Below, in pieces: positions 24,621 through 37,170 of a stretch of 64,000 bases of DNA; the first letter of the stretch is position 1; every line of letters starts with the position of its first letter. The position numbers and the translations under genes were made by a program. Origin of the DNA: Pleurotus ostreatus/Saccharomyces cerevisiae fusant. Its lineage: Eukaryota; Opisthokonta. A model generated the notes under the pieces. That model saw only the letters and a list, made by a program, of their open reading frames with translations. It made no database searches and had not been told where the DNA came from. Location of the stretch: positions 124,001 through 188,000 of the forward strand of contig JAMQCK010000012.1 of the NCBI GenBank assembly GCA_024196135.1, read 5' to 3'.

Positions 24621-25712
24621 ATGCGCCTCGTCAACATCCTTACAATACAGTCTCGGGAGATCCAAGCTGACCCGATCTACCACTCCGTCCTCGCGCGGTT
24701 GATTCTGAGAACGCTCACGAACATGCCGCCCGACGTACAGCTCGGCAAGGGATCGCCCTCAAGTCATGCTCGAACTCCCGTATGCAAGGCACCGCTCGCA
24801 ACCAGATCACGCCAGTTGACGAGCACGGAACAAGTTAGCGCCGCCGCAGGACAAGCGCGACCTCGACGATGCAAGATCTCTACTATGAACGTATGAAGGA
24901 CCCAGCAAGTCGCCGCATAGACCGTTAACGGCACGACTGGTTCGGCTACGCGGGGCGCAAGGCGAACCCCAATGTCTCCCAATGCCCGGAAGCCCAAGTT
25001 TGACGCTGTTCTATCCGTTGCCTGCAGAGGGGCTTCCTTCCACCGAAGCTCGCGACGACGTCCGTCCTGTCCGCGCAGCTCGTGGCGCTGGACCGCAGAC
25101 TGGATGCTTCCGCCGTGCTTTTCCTCCCTTTTCAGGTAGCATACATGTCAATATCTTTCGCTGTAATACATGGGTGACCAGTATGAACCCTTCTAGACGT
25201 TCTCTTTGACGTCTCGGGAAGCGCACGAGGGGGCTTGTCGCGTGCTCGGGTGCGCGTGGTGATCACGTGCTCTCGTGACAAACCTAACTTGTCACACACG
25301 TTCAACATTGGGCTGCGGATGCGCTTCAGTGGCCCGGCTGCAGTCCGTCAGCAACGTGCTTGTACGATGAAAGATGCCATTCGCTTGATCTCCCCATTGT
25401 ATATAGAGGTGCACGTGCTACATTGCCGCCGACGGACTCATGCTAACCACGATTTATAGAGTAGGTGCTATGTCGACGATTGTCCACGTACTCGGCCCGT
25501 CAGCTTAACTGTCTCTTAGATCTCTTGATACGCATTCGATTTACGAAGGGTTCTGCTGTAGACAGTATCCTGGTATCGTGGCATTCACTACCGAGTAAGG
25601 TCCCATTGGATATCTCTGACGTCTACCGACATCTTCGTCTACTCAGCATGTTCACATAGCGTTCCTCGTTGTTCTGTACATGGCTCTAGTTGATTTAGTC
25701 TATTATGTTCCA

Positions 25713-28700
25713 CTACAGCAATCCGCTCTCCTTCCAGTACTGCACCCATGCATCCGCATCGCGCTGAGCCAGAGGCTCCACACTACGCAAGGTCTCGCTG
25801 ACCGCCTCCATCTTTTTCGTCGAGAAAGCGCCCATGCCGTGGCCGGCACTTATGCCGCGGAAGAACTCGAGGAGCTTGACGCCGGGCTAGAAGGGAAAGT
25901 GTGAGACAGGGTCGGGGGAAGCAAGTGAAAGAGGACGTACCACATCCTTTGCGTTCACATCGGGCTGATTCGCCAACGCCTCGAGCTTGGTAAACCAGTC
26001 ACTGAAGGGGACGACGGGCAGGTCACGCTTGAGCACGTTCTTGATGGACTGCTGAACGTGCTTGATCATCTGAGACCAGGCAATCGGCCGCGGGTGTACG
26101 ACGTTGTGCGAGGGCGCAAGGGCGGTCCTGGAGAACGCGGCATCCAACACAGTCCCTGCGACGGCATCCATCGAGAGCCAGGTCACATCCTATGTCGCCC
26201 GTCAGTACTCATGAGGATTTGCCTGAGGATATCACTCGCCTGCTCATCGTCGGGCAACGCGCCCAGCGCCAGGCTCGTCTTCACCAGGATCGGGAACCAG
26301 TCCGTCGTCGCCCAAGCCCCGCGCGGCTGCCCCCCGCACACCTGCCCCACGCGCATCGAGCTGAACTGAATCCCACTCGCAGTCAGCACGCGCTCCGCAA
26401 CATACTTGCCCTGCCCGTACCCTCCGCCATTCACGCATACGCTGGGATCGTCAATGAGCTCCTCAGGGACCGGGCCCTGCGTCCTGGGGTCCCACGACAA
26501 CGTGGAGCCGACGGAGGAGGTGAAGACGAAGCGGAGGCTGTCGGCGTGCGAGGTGGCGCGGGCGAAGTCGACCAGGGCGCGCGTGCCGCGGATGGAGGAC
26601 TCGAAGGCGTTGACGCCGAGGTTGAAGTCGAGGCGCCAGGCGACGTGGATGACGACCGATATGTTCTCGAGCATCTGGATGGCTTGTTAGATGCAGATGA
26701 TTATGAGGGAAGATGGCGAGCGTACCTCCTTGAACACCTTATCGCTCTGACCGAGCCGCTCCGCGCACAGGTCGCCTTGAAGCGAGACAAGCTTCTTCGA
26801 GTCCAACAGAGAAATATCAAAGCCCTTGTCCGAAAACCTCGCCCGCTGCCGCTCGATCACAGAGCCCGACCCCGCTCGCTCGAGCGTATAAATCCTCTCC
26901 ACCCGCTCATCCTTCAGCAACATCTGCGAAATCTCCGCACCCAAATTGCCCGTCGTCCCCGTCAGCAGCACGCTAACCGGGTACTTTAGCGGCTTCACCG
27001 ACTTCTTCGGCACGTACTTCGGCAGCGTCTTCGCATCGACGTAGCCGGGGAGGCCCTCGCTATACTTCGCCGCGAGCGAGACGATGAGCTCCTTCGCGCT
27101 CACCTCGGGCGCCTTGGCGGCGGCTGCCTCGCCGCGGACGAGCTTGGTGACGTGGGCGGCGAGCTTGTCGATGGTAGGCTGCTGGTAAACGACGTTCTGG
27201 GAGACCTCGAGGCCGGCGGGGGCGGCGAGGGGGTCAGACTTGAGTGCGCCGAGTAGGCGGAGGCGGAGGACGGTCGCGTTGAGACTGGCGCGTGAGATAA
27301 GTACGAGGCAGCGTGTTGAAGGAGTCTTGCTTACCTGTCGAAACCTTGCTCGAAGAGGTCGACGGCATGGTCCATGTCGCGGCCTGTGACATCGCGAACA
27401 TGGCCGGCGAGCCACTCAGCGATGGCGGGCGCGTTCCAACCGGAAGGCGGCTTGACACCCTTCTCGCCGGTCTGCGCGTGGCTCTCGATGACCTCGTAGC
27501 TGCATATGGTGGTCAGCATCCCTTGCTTGACAATAAGGGAAAGGAAATGTGACTAACATCTTGTTGATCTCTTCCTGATACATCTGCAGCGCGAGGCGGC
27601 GCATCACGGTGCCCTTCTCGGTGCGCGGGAGCGGCTTGTTGTCGCGCGTGACGAGGATGAGCTCCTTGAAGATGCGGCTGTACGCGGGAGCGCCGCGGTT
27701 CGCTTCTTCAATGACAGGCCTGAGGAGACGAGCGATTAGCCGAGAAGCGTAAGCAAGTGTGCCAACTACTCACCAAATAGCATTACGGAAGGCGGCGACT
27801 TGCACATCGTCATCGACGTCGATCTGGTGGTTTGGTACCGGCTCGACCAAGATACCAGCCTCATCGCGCCCGCGGCCAAACATGATAGCCGTTCGGATCC
27901 TATTGAGGCTGTTCAGCTTGGGCACACAATTCAGAGGAGATCAACATGCATTGGACTAGTGATGATCACGCCCTCCATGGGAGCTGGGACGGTCTTCTCG
28001 CCAGTAGAGTGCACGATCACATCGTCCTTCCGACCGACGCTGTGAAGACGGGTGAGCACCTCGCTGGTGCCAAAGAGCGAGGTCGACTTACACTTTGCGC
28101 AGGTACGGCTTAGTCGGATGGCGGATGAACAAGTCGTTCGTCGCGTACCCCGGGCGATCCTCCATGTTCAGCACCGCGGGTTGATGCCAGTGGCCAACGA
28201 CCGCCTAAGTCTCCGTCGTCAACATCCAAAAACGCATGCGAAGAACAAACGCGCCACCCACCGGAATGATCAACTCCTCTGTCCCATCGCTCTGCTTCGC
28301 CCACTCCAAGGCCGCATTCGTGTCGATCTCGATCCAACTCCACTCCTTCCAGTCCTCCTCGTGCGTAGGTATGATGTGCGAGGGACCACCGAACTCGGTC
28401 GCTCCGTAGCCTGACCGAAGTCTCACGCCTGCGGCGGACAGGCCATCCCCGACTGCCTCGCTGAGTGGGCCGCCACCGAAGCCCTTCGAGCGCATGAGCG
28501 GACGATCTCTCAAGATTCCCGAGCCGAGATACTTACCAGCACCTGCAAGGTCTTGAGATACTCAACCGCGCTGGGATCTTCCGCCCATTGGTGGATATAC
28601 GCGGGCACGACTAGCATGGCGGTACAGTAGCAGGCTCGTGCAGCCTCAAGCTGCGATTCGGGCGTCGGAGGCGGCGGTACATCGGTAGGTGTCTGTAGAG

Positions 28701-29652
28701 ATGCATCAGCGACACCAGCAGTGCATGTAGATGTCGCCCACCTTGGCCACAGGCTTATAGAGCGCGATCTCCGCACCGCCGTATAGAGGCGCCAGGAGGT
28801 GTAGACAGACGCCGAATGTGTGGAAAGCGGGCAGCATGTGCGCCGCAAAGCGCATGCGAGGCTGGACGCGGCGGATGTCCTGCATGATAGCTGTATAATT
28901 CATGAGTATAGATGGACCACCAGCGACGATGTGCAGACTTACCGAGCCTGCTCCAACCCGCCAAGCTGGCGTACGTGTGCCCAATGGCCTTGGGGAAGCC
29001 CGTACTCCCCGACGAGTGCAGGTAAAGCTCCATATCCTCCGGTTTCGGAGGCAGCGACGCCTCAGGGTACGGCTCGAACGCGTCCGTAGCCTTCTCCCCA
29101 GCCAGGCGAGGATAGATCAGGTTCAGCGCGGGCATCTCGTCAATCTTGAGCGCATGCCTCGCGCCGAGCTCCTTCTCGACGCCGGAGATGAGAGTCTGCA
29201 GCGTCTGCTGCGTGGCGACGAGGCGGTGGCAGCTCGACGCGCGCATGAGGTTCGCGACCGCGGCGGGCGACAGACGGGGCGAGATGGGGAAGGGCTATCG
29301 ATCCGTCGTGGTCAGTTAGCCATAGACCAAATCAGAGAAAGAAAGGAGAACGTACAACAAGGCCAGCCTTCATGAGGCCTACAGTGACAGCCTGATAGAG
29401 AGTGGTGTCCGAGAGCGCGATGACCGCGACGACGGCGCCGTCCTTGCCCTCGCGAGAGGGGCGCAGCGCATGCGCCGCACGATGAACAGCGCGCGCGAAT
29501 TCGAGGTTGGCGATCTCGCGAACAGTACCATCCGGCTCGGTGAAGACGTAGAACGCGAAGTCCGGGTTGTGCTTGAGGTGGAAGTCAACCGCGGCCGGGA
29601 TCGAAAGGTTCTTCTCGAGAGTAACATGAGTGAAAGCGCTAGAAGAGGACAT
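25713..29652 (-). CDS. Adenylate-forming reductase AFR2 (NRPS-like, A-T-R)
   Basis: It starts at the ATG at 29652 (MSSSSAFTHVTLEKNLSIP) and ends at the stop at 25713 (QYWKESGLL). Many short introns separate the exons. Visible motifs are SSGSTGFPK and GATEFG in the adenylation domain, PRTxKGT at its end, FEQGFDSLN with the split Ser codon in the carrier domain, and TGTTGNLG and YGQGK in the reductase domain. It should adenylate, thioesterify and reductively release a carboxylic acid. It is the closest paralogue of AFR4: their first two exons differ at few residues and both carry LKSDPLAAPA after the carrier Ser. Downstream of the reductase core the family tail (LLEFFRG...) is complete. It is transcribed in tandem with AFR3, about 1.2 kb downstream of that gene. 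A TATA box sits about 60 bp upstream. Confidence 0.94.
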
Positions 29653-30830
29653 GCTGTGCTTGAAGACGCTGCGGGCGATGGTGGTGAAAGTTTCCAGCCA
29701 GCCCTGGCGCTTCTTATATAGCGAACGCCAAGAAGAGCCATTGCGAGCAAACGACGGCGATGTCAGCAGGGCCGGAGAGTGTCGGTCTTGAATGCGCGTT
29801 GGGGCTTCTCAGAAGTATGTTTAGCGCGCGCGAACCATGCGTCATTGCGCTTGGGAAACCTGTTCTCCATTCGGTGCGCGGCGAACCGCCTGGCAGATGC
29901 GTGAGCTCGCCTCAACCTCCTGGACTTATCTCTATGCAAGGCACATCTTGAGGGAGACTCACATGTACACGTAGACATATTGTCGATGAGAAGACGGCAA
30001 TGCAGTATGGCATGACAAGCGATATCGATGTCGAGTTCAAGTCGAGGTGACCACCGCGTCGGCCACGTGCCAGTGAAGCGATCCAGCCTCCATCGAAAGC
30101 CGGTGTACCCAGCCCTACGTTGTCATTATTGCTTGATCATTTGTGCTTCTTCCAGTCTGCAATGCGCCTCGAGGATGAAGGGTACTGCTCGTATGCCAAT
30201 GCATTTCGACGGTCATCACTGCCGAATCCCGCCACCTGGACCTACGCAGGGCGGATCGACCACGACTTGGATGCCTGTTGCCAGCTAGGCGTCGGCGTCG
30301 GGCTCGGGTGGCCAAGCCTCGAAGACGTCAAGGTTCTACTGAAGTTCGAAATTAGCTTCCCCAACTCGTTGATCACGGTCTCCTTCGCCCATGGAGTGCT
30401 ATACTTTACTCTTGAGAGTAATTTCTCATGAGGCGAACCACCGGATATGAAGCCCTTCGCGAGCACAAACGCTTCTTCGCTAATCGCGATGTGTACAATA
30501 GGAAATGGATATAGAAGAGGATGAGGGGCGGAGGAAAGAGCGGACGGGAGTCACGTGCTCCTTTCCACCGCCCTCAGCAACTTCCCGGAAAGGCGCATCT
30601 ACTTTCCCATGCCTCCCCTCCGTTTCCGTCGAAAGGTCTCCGCTGAAGGTTGTCTCAGTCGTCAGTGCCGTTTTCGTGTTTCGTGAACTTCACTACCAAT
30701 CAACCATCTATTGGAATTTTATAAGGTCCAGCAATCCCTTTAGTATCCGGTCTATCTACATGTCGCGGTACTTACACGACGTCTACTCACCTCGCTATAT
30801 ATGCCATTGAAATAGTCAGGATATACTTCA
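29653..30830. other. Spacer between AFR3 and AFR2
   Basis: About 1.2 kb holding the AFR2 promoter and the AFR3 3' flank. I see no supported gene. Confidence 0.5.
29711..29720 (-). promoter_or_regulatory. TATA box of AFR2
   Basis: TATATAAGAA on the minus strand, 59-68 bp upstream of the ATG at 29652. Confidence 0.55.
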
Positions 30831-33800
30831 TTAAAATAGCCCGCTTTCCTTCCAATACTGAACCCACGCGTCCGCGTCCCTTTGAGCCAAGGGCTCCGCA
30901 TTACGCAGCGTCTCGCTGATGGCCTCCATCTTGCCCGTCGCGAACGAACCTAGCCCATGTCCTGTGCTCATCCCACGGAAGAAATCGAGAAGCTTGACGC
31001 CAGGCTGTCAGGCAGAATAAGGTTGTGAATGAATGTACGCAGGACGAATGCACTCACCACATGCTGCGCGCTCACATCGGGTCGACTCGCCGCCGCTTCG
31101 AGCTTGGCGAACCAGTCCCCGAACGGCACGATGGGGATGTCGCGCTGTAAAACCCTCTTTAGGGAGTTTTGGACGTGCATGATCATCCGCGACCAGGGGA
31201 TGGGACGCGGGTGGACGATGTTGTGTGAAGGCGCGAGAGCACTTTGCGAGAAGGCCGCATCCAGCAGGGTCCCTGCAACGGCGTCCATAGGAAGCCAGGT
31301 CACGTCCTTCATCCCCCGTCAGCTTAAACCTTCGTCTTCGTTAATGCGCCACTCACCTGCTCATCGCTCGGAAGAGCGCCCAACGCAATGCTCGTCTTCA
31401 CCAAGATTGGGAACCAGTCTGTTGTCGCCCACGCCCCGCGCGGCTGCCCACCGCTCACCTGCCCCACCCTCACCGAGCTGAACTCCAGCCCGCTCGCGGC
31501 CAGCACGCGCTCCGCAACGTACTTGCCCTGTCCATAACCACCGCCTTGAACGCAGACGCTCGGATCGTCGATGAGCTCCTCAGGAACAGGCCCCCGGGTG
31601 ACTGCATCCCATGAGGCTGCGGAGGCGATTGAGGAGGTGAAAAGGAAGCGGAGAGAGTGGTGGTGGAGGGTTTGTAGCGCGAAGTCGACGAGGGCGCGGG
31701 TGCCGCGGATGGAGGACTCGAAGGCGTTGACGCCGAGGTTGAAGTCGAGGCGCCAGGCGACGTGGATGATGACGGAGACTGACGCGAGCATCTGGAAAGC
31801 TGGTGAGCGCAAGCGACGGACAATAGACGACTAAGCCTACCTCCTTGAAAAGGGCTTCATTCTGTCCCAGACGCTCCGCGCATACGTCGCCTTGCAAAGA
31901 GACCAGCTTCTTCGACTCCAAAAGACCCACATCGAAGCCCTTGTCGACAAACCTCGCCCGCTGCCTCTCCCTCACAGACGCAGACCCTACCCGCTCGAGC
32001 GCATATATGCGCGCCACGCGGTCGTCCTTGAGTAACATCGCCAGAATCTCCGCGCCCAGATTTCCCGTCGTCCCCGTCAACAGCACGGTGGCCGGGAACT
32101 CCAACGGCTTCGCGGACTTCGCAGGAACGTACCTCGGCAACGTCGACGCGTCGACGTAGCCCGGCAGACCTTCGCTGTAGCGCGCCGCGAGGTACACGAT
32201 TGCTTTCGTCGCGCTTGTTTTGGGCGTCTTCGACGAGGTGGCGTCGCCACCCACGAGCCCGGAAACGAGGGTCGCGAGCTTGTGGATTGACGGGTGTTGG
32301 TAGACGGCATTTTGCGCGATCTCAAGGCATGCGGAAGCAGCGATAGGGTCCGACTTGAGCCCGCCAAGCAGGCGAAGGCGGAGGACGGTGGCGTTGAGGC
32401 TGGAATCATAAGTTCAGAACGAAGTAGTCGAAGGATCACGACTGACCTGTCGAAGCCCTGCTCGAAAAGGTCCGCCGTGCGGTCCATCTCGCGACCTGTG
32501 ATATCGCGCACATGCTTGGCTAGCCAATCTGCGACGGAGGTTTCATCCCAGCTAGAAGGTGGCTTTACGCCCTTTTCCCCGGTCTGCGCGTGGCTCTCGA
32601 TGACTTCGTATCTGTGGTGCACATCAGCATCATGAAGTCGCTGAAGTGAAGGCGCAAGAACATACATTTTCTCAATCTCATCCTTATATACCTGCAACGC
32701 CAAGCGACGCATGACCGTGCCCTTCTCCGTCCGCGGAAGAGGCTTGCCCTTGCGCGTGATGAGGATGAGCTCCTTGAAGACGCGGCTGTATGCGGGAGCG
32801 CTACGGTTCGCCTCTTCCACTAGGGGCCTAAAGTCGACAGCGTCAGCGGAGGTATTTACACGAGGGTCATGGGTGCGTGCCAGATGGTATTGCGGAAAGC
32901 GGCAACTTGAACATCATCGTCGACGTCGACTTGATGAGCAGGGGCTGGTTCGACGAGGATGCCTGCCTCGTCGCGTCCATATCCGAACATCATCACGGCG
33001 CCCACCCTGATTGTGGTCAGCTAAAGTGAGCAAGGAGGTCGGGCGACGTCACATACATTGGGCTCGTCACAATGAGGCCTTCGATAGGCGCAGGTACAGT
33101 CTTCTCACCCGTGGCGTGCACGATGACATCGTCTTTGCGGCCGATGCTGGGCATTAAATTGGACGGACGATACGACCGGGCGAAGAGTAAACTCACATTT
33201 TCCATAAGTGTGGCTTCGTCGGATGGCGTACCCAGAGATCATTCGTCGCATACCCTTGGCGATCCGGCAAGTTCTTGACAGCGGGGATGTGCCAATGCTT
33301 TCTGTCCGCCTATAAAAGGCATGAGCGAGCCAATCATTTCAAACAACAAAGGTTGACCAACCGGTATGATCAGCTCCTGCGTGCCGTCACCCTGATCTTC
33401 CCAAGCCAGACACGCAGCCGTATCCAGCTCGACCCACCCACACTCCCTCCAATCCTCTTCGTAAGTCGGCTTCAGGCGCGAGGGCGCCCCGAACTCGGTC
33501 GCGCCGTAGATGGAGCGCAGCTTGATGCCCATGTCGACGAGCTGGTTACCGATGACTTCGCCGAGAGGTCCGCCGCCAAAGGCCTGAGATTTTAATCAGG
33601 GAAACGAGTCTTGCCTTGGGAAACGGTAGTTGAGGGAGGGGTGAATACTTACCAGCACTTTCAAGGTCTTCAGATACTCCAGCGCATTGGCGCTCGTCGC
33701 CCATTGATGAATGAACGCCGGTACGGAGACCATCGCGGTGCAGCCGCAAGCGCGCGCAGCCTCTAGCTGAGAATCGGGGGTCGGCGGAGGAGGGACATCT

Positions 33801-34762
33801 GTTGGGGTCTGATGCCTGTTCAGCTTCCTGCGCTGCCTGAATCAAAGAGCAGATACTCACTTTGACCAGAGGCTGGAATAACGCGACCTCTGCGCCACCG
33901 AGAAGGGGAGTAATGAGCTGAGCATAGACGCCGAACGTGTGGAACGCCGGAAGCATATGCGTCGCGAAGCGAAGGCGAGGCTGATACTGGCGCAAGTCGT
34001 GGATGATAGCTGGTCAATGAATCAGCATTGCTACACTAGGGTCTCTCAAAGGAGGTGTTACCTAGACGGCTCCATCCTGCCATGCTGGCGCGCGTGTGCG
34101 GAATTGCCTTGGGAAAGCCAGTGCTCCCCGAGGAGTGCAAATACAGCAACATGTCGTCCAGCTTTGGCTCCACTGAGGGCTCGGGATACGGCTCAAACGC
34201 ATCTGCCTCCTTCTCGCGTGCAAGATGAGGAAACACTGCATCCAGCGCGGGGACCTCATCAACTTCTAGCGCATACTCAGGCCCAAGTTCGCCCTTGACC
34301 GCCGCAATGAGCGCATGCAGCGTCTGCCGCGTCGCCACAACCCGATGACAGCTCGACGCGCGCAGAAGGCTCGCAACCGCGGGGGCCGACAGACGAGGGG
34401 AAATCGGGAACGGCTATCAATGCGCGGTCAGCGAGAGCTAGATCGGACTGGACCGTCCGACGTACGACCAGGCCGGCCTTCATGAGCCCAATGTTGACCG
34501 CTTGGTAGAGGAGCGTGTCGGAGAGGGCGACGATGGCGACGACGGAGCCATCGTGGTCGCCGCTGCGCGAGGGGCGCAAAGCATGAGCGGCGCGGTGCAC
34601 AGCGCGTCCGAATTCGAGGTAGGTGACCTCGCGAACGGTGCCATCCGCTTCAGCGTAGACATGGCATGTCTGCTCCGGGTTATGCTTGAGGTTAAAGTCA
34701 CAAGCAGCGGGAAATGCGAGGTTAGCCTCGAGAGGGACGTTGACGAAGGCTTTGAGCGACAT
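30831..34762 (-). CDS. Adenylate-forming reductase AFR3 (NRPS-like, A-T-R)
   Basis: I chose the ATG at 34762 (MSLKAFVNVPLEANLAFP) over the upstream in-frame ATG at 34789. The TATA box at 34806-34814 would be only about 20 bp from the upstream one, and the chosen start aligns with the other four enzymes. The stop is at 30831 (QYWKESGLF). The gene has all the expected motifs: SSGSTGFPK, GATEFG, PRTEKGT, FEQGFDSLN (the Ser codon split as AG/C), TGTTGNLG and YGQGK. In the reductase domain it shares PATVLLTGTTGNLG and AMLLKDDRV with AFR5, whereas its reductase C-terminal half is closer to AFR2/AFR4, so it may be a mosaic. One small difference is AIPHT after the SGSTG loop where the others have AIGHT. 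The acid substrate is not predictable by eye. Confidence 0.94.
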
Positions 34763-35695
34763 AATAGGTGCGCTCGCTGTTTGCGACATCCGTATATTAG
34801 ACGACGCTTATATACATGTCCAGAACGTAATTTGCGAGCGAGCGACATCCACGTCAGCATCACCGGCCCCGGGAGGAAGTTCTGGCTGCTGAACGGCAAG
34901 TTTAGACGTGTCGTTGGAGAGGGGCGCGGATGGGAGAACGAACCATGCGCAGCTTCTCCCTCCTTGCCGAGCTCGTTCTACGGGAACTCAGAAGTCATGC
35001 CAACACATTCTGGCCTCTGTACACTCTCGTGCCTCTTGATAGAGAAGACGAGGCACAGACAGCGTCTATAAGGGCGCACAGAGGGCGCGACCGTCGAGAT
35101 GAAGGTGAAGGACTCAAGTTGAAGTGGCACCACGCGCTGCGCTCGGCCACGTGGACCGGTCAGGCTATGACAGAGAGCCGGTCGCCCACACCTTTCTGCC
35201 TCAATCTTCAGCGTATTCTCAGCGCTCACAGCTGCAGAGAGAGAAAAAGCACAGAATTTGGCTGTAGCTTCCCGCAGCAATTCTCACAGCCGGGGACCGC
35301 TTAGATCACGTCCAGCCGATGTAGGAGAAAAACCCGCCCATAGACGCCAGCGCAAGGATTCCATCTGTTCCTGTCTGTTCTCGAGTTAGGATCGCAATCT
35401 GAGCGTCAGGGAAAAGAGCATCCAGGTTATCCTCATTCGCGGTAGTGCGGCAAAGTTGAACTTTGTCACGTGGTGTCACAAATTGTCACGGTTGCATATC
35501 TCTAACTCTGGGTACTATCCGCTCGAACGGTCCATAACTCGCATAAAAGAGTACATATGAGTCTGTAGTAGTATTGCCAGACCGAAGTTGTTAATTTCGT
35601 ACGCGTGGTGTAGCCAAAGCAGAGCAGCTACTCGCGCGTACAATCCAGACGGAAGACGCAGCAACGCCGCCGCTTGCTCCGAGTCGAAGGACGAG
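34763..35695. other. Intergenic region upstream of AFR3
   Basis: Holds the AFR3 promoter on the left. Around 35455-35495 there are AT-rich palindromic pieces (caaagttgaactttg) and a CACGTG box next to ttgtcac repeats. No gene supported. Confidence 0.45.
34806..34814 (-). promoter_or_regulatory. TATA box of AFR3
   Basis: TATATAAGC on the minus strand, about 45-50 bp upstream of the ATG at 34762. Its position supports that start over the ATG at 34789. Confidence 0.55.
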
Positions 35696-36520
35696 CTAGG
35701 CCTTGTAATGCGAATGCAAGACATGCTCAACGAGATCGTCGAACAAGAAAGGCTCGTAATGGCTCTTGTCGCAGTCCTTCCATCTGCAGCGATACCAAGA
35801 CGACTTGCCGCCGACAAAATCGGCCTTCAACCCGCTTCGGCTGAGATGGTGCGAGATTCCACATCTCAAAGTATTATCGGCGTATAGAGTGTTCAGGCAG
35901 AATTCGCAGGAGTTGTGAGTGGAAACGGCGTCGTGGTGCGCCCATTCGCAATATTGCACGCGAGATTCGGGTTGTGGAGCGGGTATGGGTATTGTCGTTG
36001 CGGAGCACTTGCTGTTGTACGGGCGCGCCGACTCGAATTCGACTTTCAGGGATAGCGGAGGTGGCATGAGAGATTCTGCAGGCAGCATGTCGAAGTCGTC
36101 GAGCGCAGGAGGATAGGACGTCGAGTATCCTTCGCGGACCAAGTATGCACTACTTGTACTGGTTAGCTCAAACCACCTTGAGATGGCTCGTACAACGCAC
36201 CTGCGACTCGTATTCCAACTTCGTGGCCGATCGAGCTTGGCGTCGTCCACCCAAATCGCGGCGTCGCTGAGCAAAGCGTCGGTGGCATAGGGTCGGATGC
36301 CCATTGGAGTCGGCGGAGGCAGCAGAGACGACTGGACAAGTGCGAGCTCTTCGTCGGTAGGCCACCCGTATTTTGGCTTGCGATGGAGCAGGGCGGCCAT
36401 ATACTTGACGGCTTTCTGCTCGGTGGTGTGCTCGTAGAACTTGAGATTCTTGAGGTCGGACCTCTTGGTCACTCTCGGGGTCTTGACTTGGGACTTGGTG
36501 GTCGCTTTCTTGGGTGGCAT
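35696..36520 (-). CDS. Small basic protein with C-terminal C2H2-like zinc finger
   Basis: The ATG at 36520 gives a basic N-terminus (MPPKKATTKSQVKTPRVTKR). A helical segment follows (TEQKAVKYMAALLHRKPKYG), then a Pro-rich middle. The C-terminal part is Cys/His-rich: YCEWAHHD, SCEFCLNTL, then CRWKDCDKSHYE followed by LVEHVLHSHYKA, which fits a C2H2 finger. A short intron of about 42 bp is possible between NTSR and STSSAY (near 36205-36160), because its removal keeps the frame; without it the gene is one open frame. A TATA-like ATATAAG lies near 36597-36604. DNA binding is likely, but the target is unknown. It resembles the gene at 4896-6762 in layout and promoter (both have agtcataa near the TATA-like box). 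Confidence 0.65.
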   Translation of the reverse strand: MPPKKATTKSQVKTPRVTKRSDLKNLKFYEHTTEQKAVKYMAALLHRKPKYGWPTDEELALVQSSLLPPPTPMGIRPYATDALLSDAAIWVDDAKLDRPRSWNTSRRCVVRAISRWFELTSTSSAYLVREGYSTSYPPALDDFDMLPAESLMPPPLSLKVEFESARPYNSKCSATTIPIPAPQPESRVQYCEWAHHDAVSTHNSCEFCLNTLYADNTLRCGISHHLSRSGLKADFVGGKSSWYRCRWKDCDKSHYEPFLFDDLVEHVLHSHYKA

Positions 36521-37170
36521 GTTTGCGCAAGGTGAGTGACAGGGTAAGATGGGTGGCAGAGGTGAGATGCGAAGGCTGCGCAGACGCGAGGCGTCACTTA
36601 TATCACGCCCGGAGTCATAAACGAACATACCATCAGTAACCTTATATGGAAGATCTTGTTCATCGTTTACGACTGCAGGTCCACAGAATGGTCACAGAAG
36701 GCCTTTTGTCATCGGTCAGAAAAACAACACACGTACAAAGACGTGCGCGCTGCAACCGCGGCTATTCGACCGGAGTGAGGTCAGCAAGCACTGTCGTTCG
36801 TGAGTACAGCATGTAGATAGTTACCAGACTCACCAGAGCATTGAGAAGAGGCAGCCAGGAATTTGGAACGCTTTCATGGTTGACAAGTTTCTTGTTGCGC
36901 TACACTGCATCTGGGGCGCGAATAGTGGTCAAATCCCCAGGAAGATTCTGAGCGTTGACAGAGTATGCAGGGTGCATATCGGTAGTGCCAGAGAGAGAGA
37001 AACGAGAAAAATATGGAATTGGCATGACTGAAGAGCGAATTGCGGTCCATCGTGGCGTCGGAAGTGATTGATCAATTTGGAAAAGGAATTCAAATCAAGA
37101 CTTGTTCCTCGCCGTCGTCGACGGTGACAAGCGCGCTGCGACCCCGGCACCCTACCCCCTTCCCCACAAT
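36521..37170. promoter_or_regulatory. Divergent promoter region
   Basis: About 650 bp between two divergently transcribed genes (the C2H2-like gene leftward, the SH3/RA gene rightward). It must hold both promoters. No gene supported inside. Confidence 0.5.

Larger units (their letters stand above)
22016..25712. other. Repeat-rich gene-poor interval
   Basis: Between the disordered-protein gene and the 3' end of AFR2. I found no gene I can support. Open frames on both strands overlap one another and are low in complexity. The interval contains one copy of a dispersed repeat (from about 23936) and short tandem repeats near 24100-24160 and 24460-24600. Confidence 0.5.

Noticed and set aside
34763..34789. 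Upstream ATG of AFR3 at 34789
   Set aside because: Only about 20 bp from the TATA box, and the extra residues do not align with the other four enzymes; 34762 preferred.
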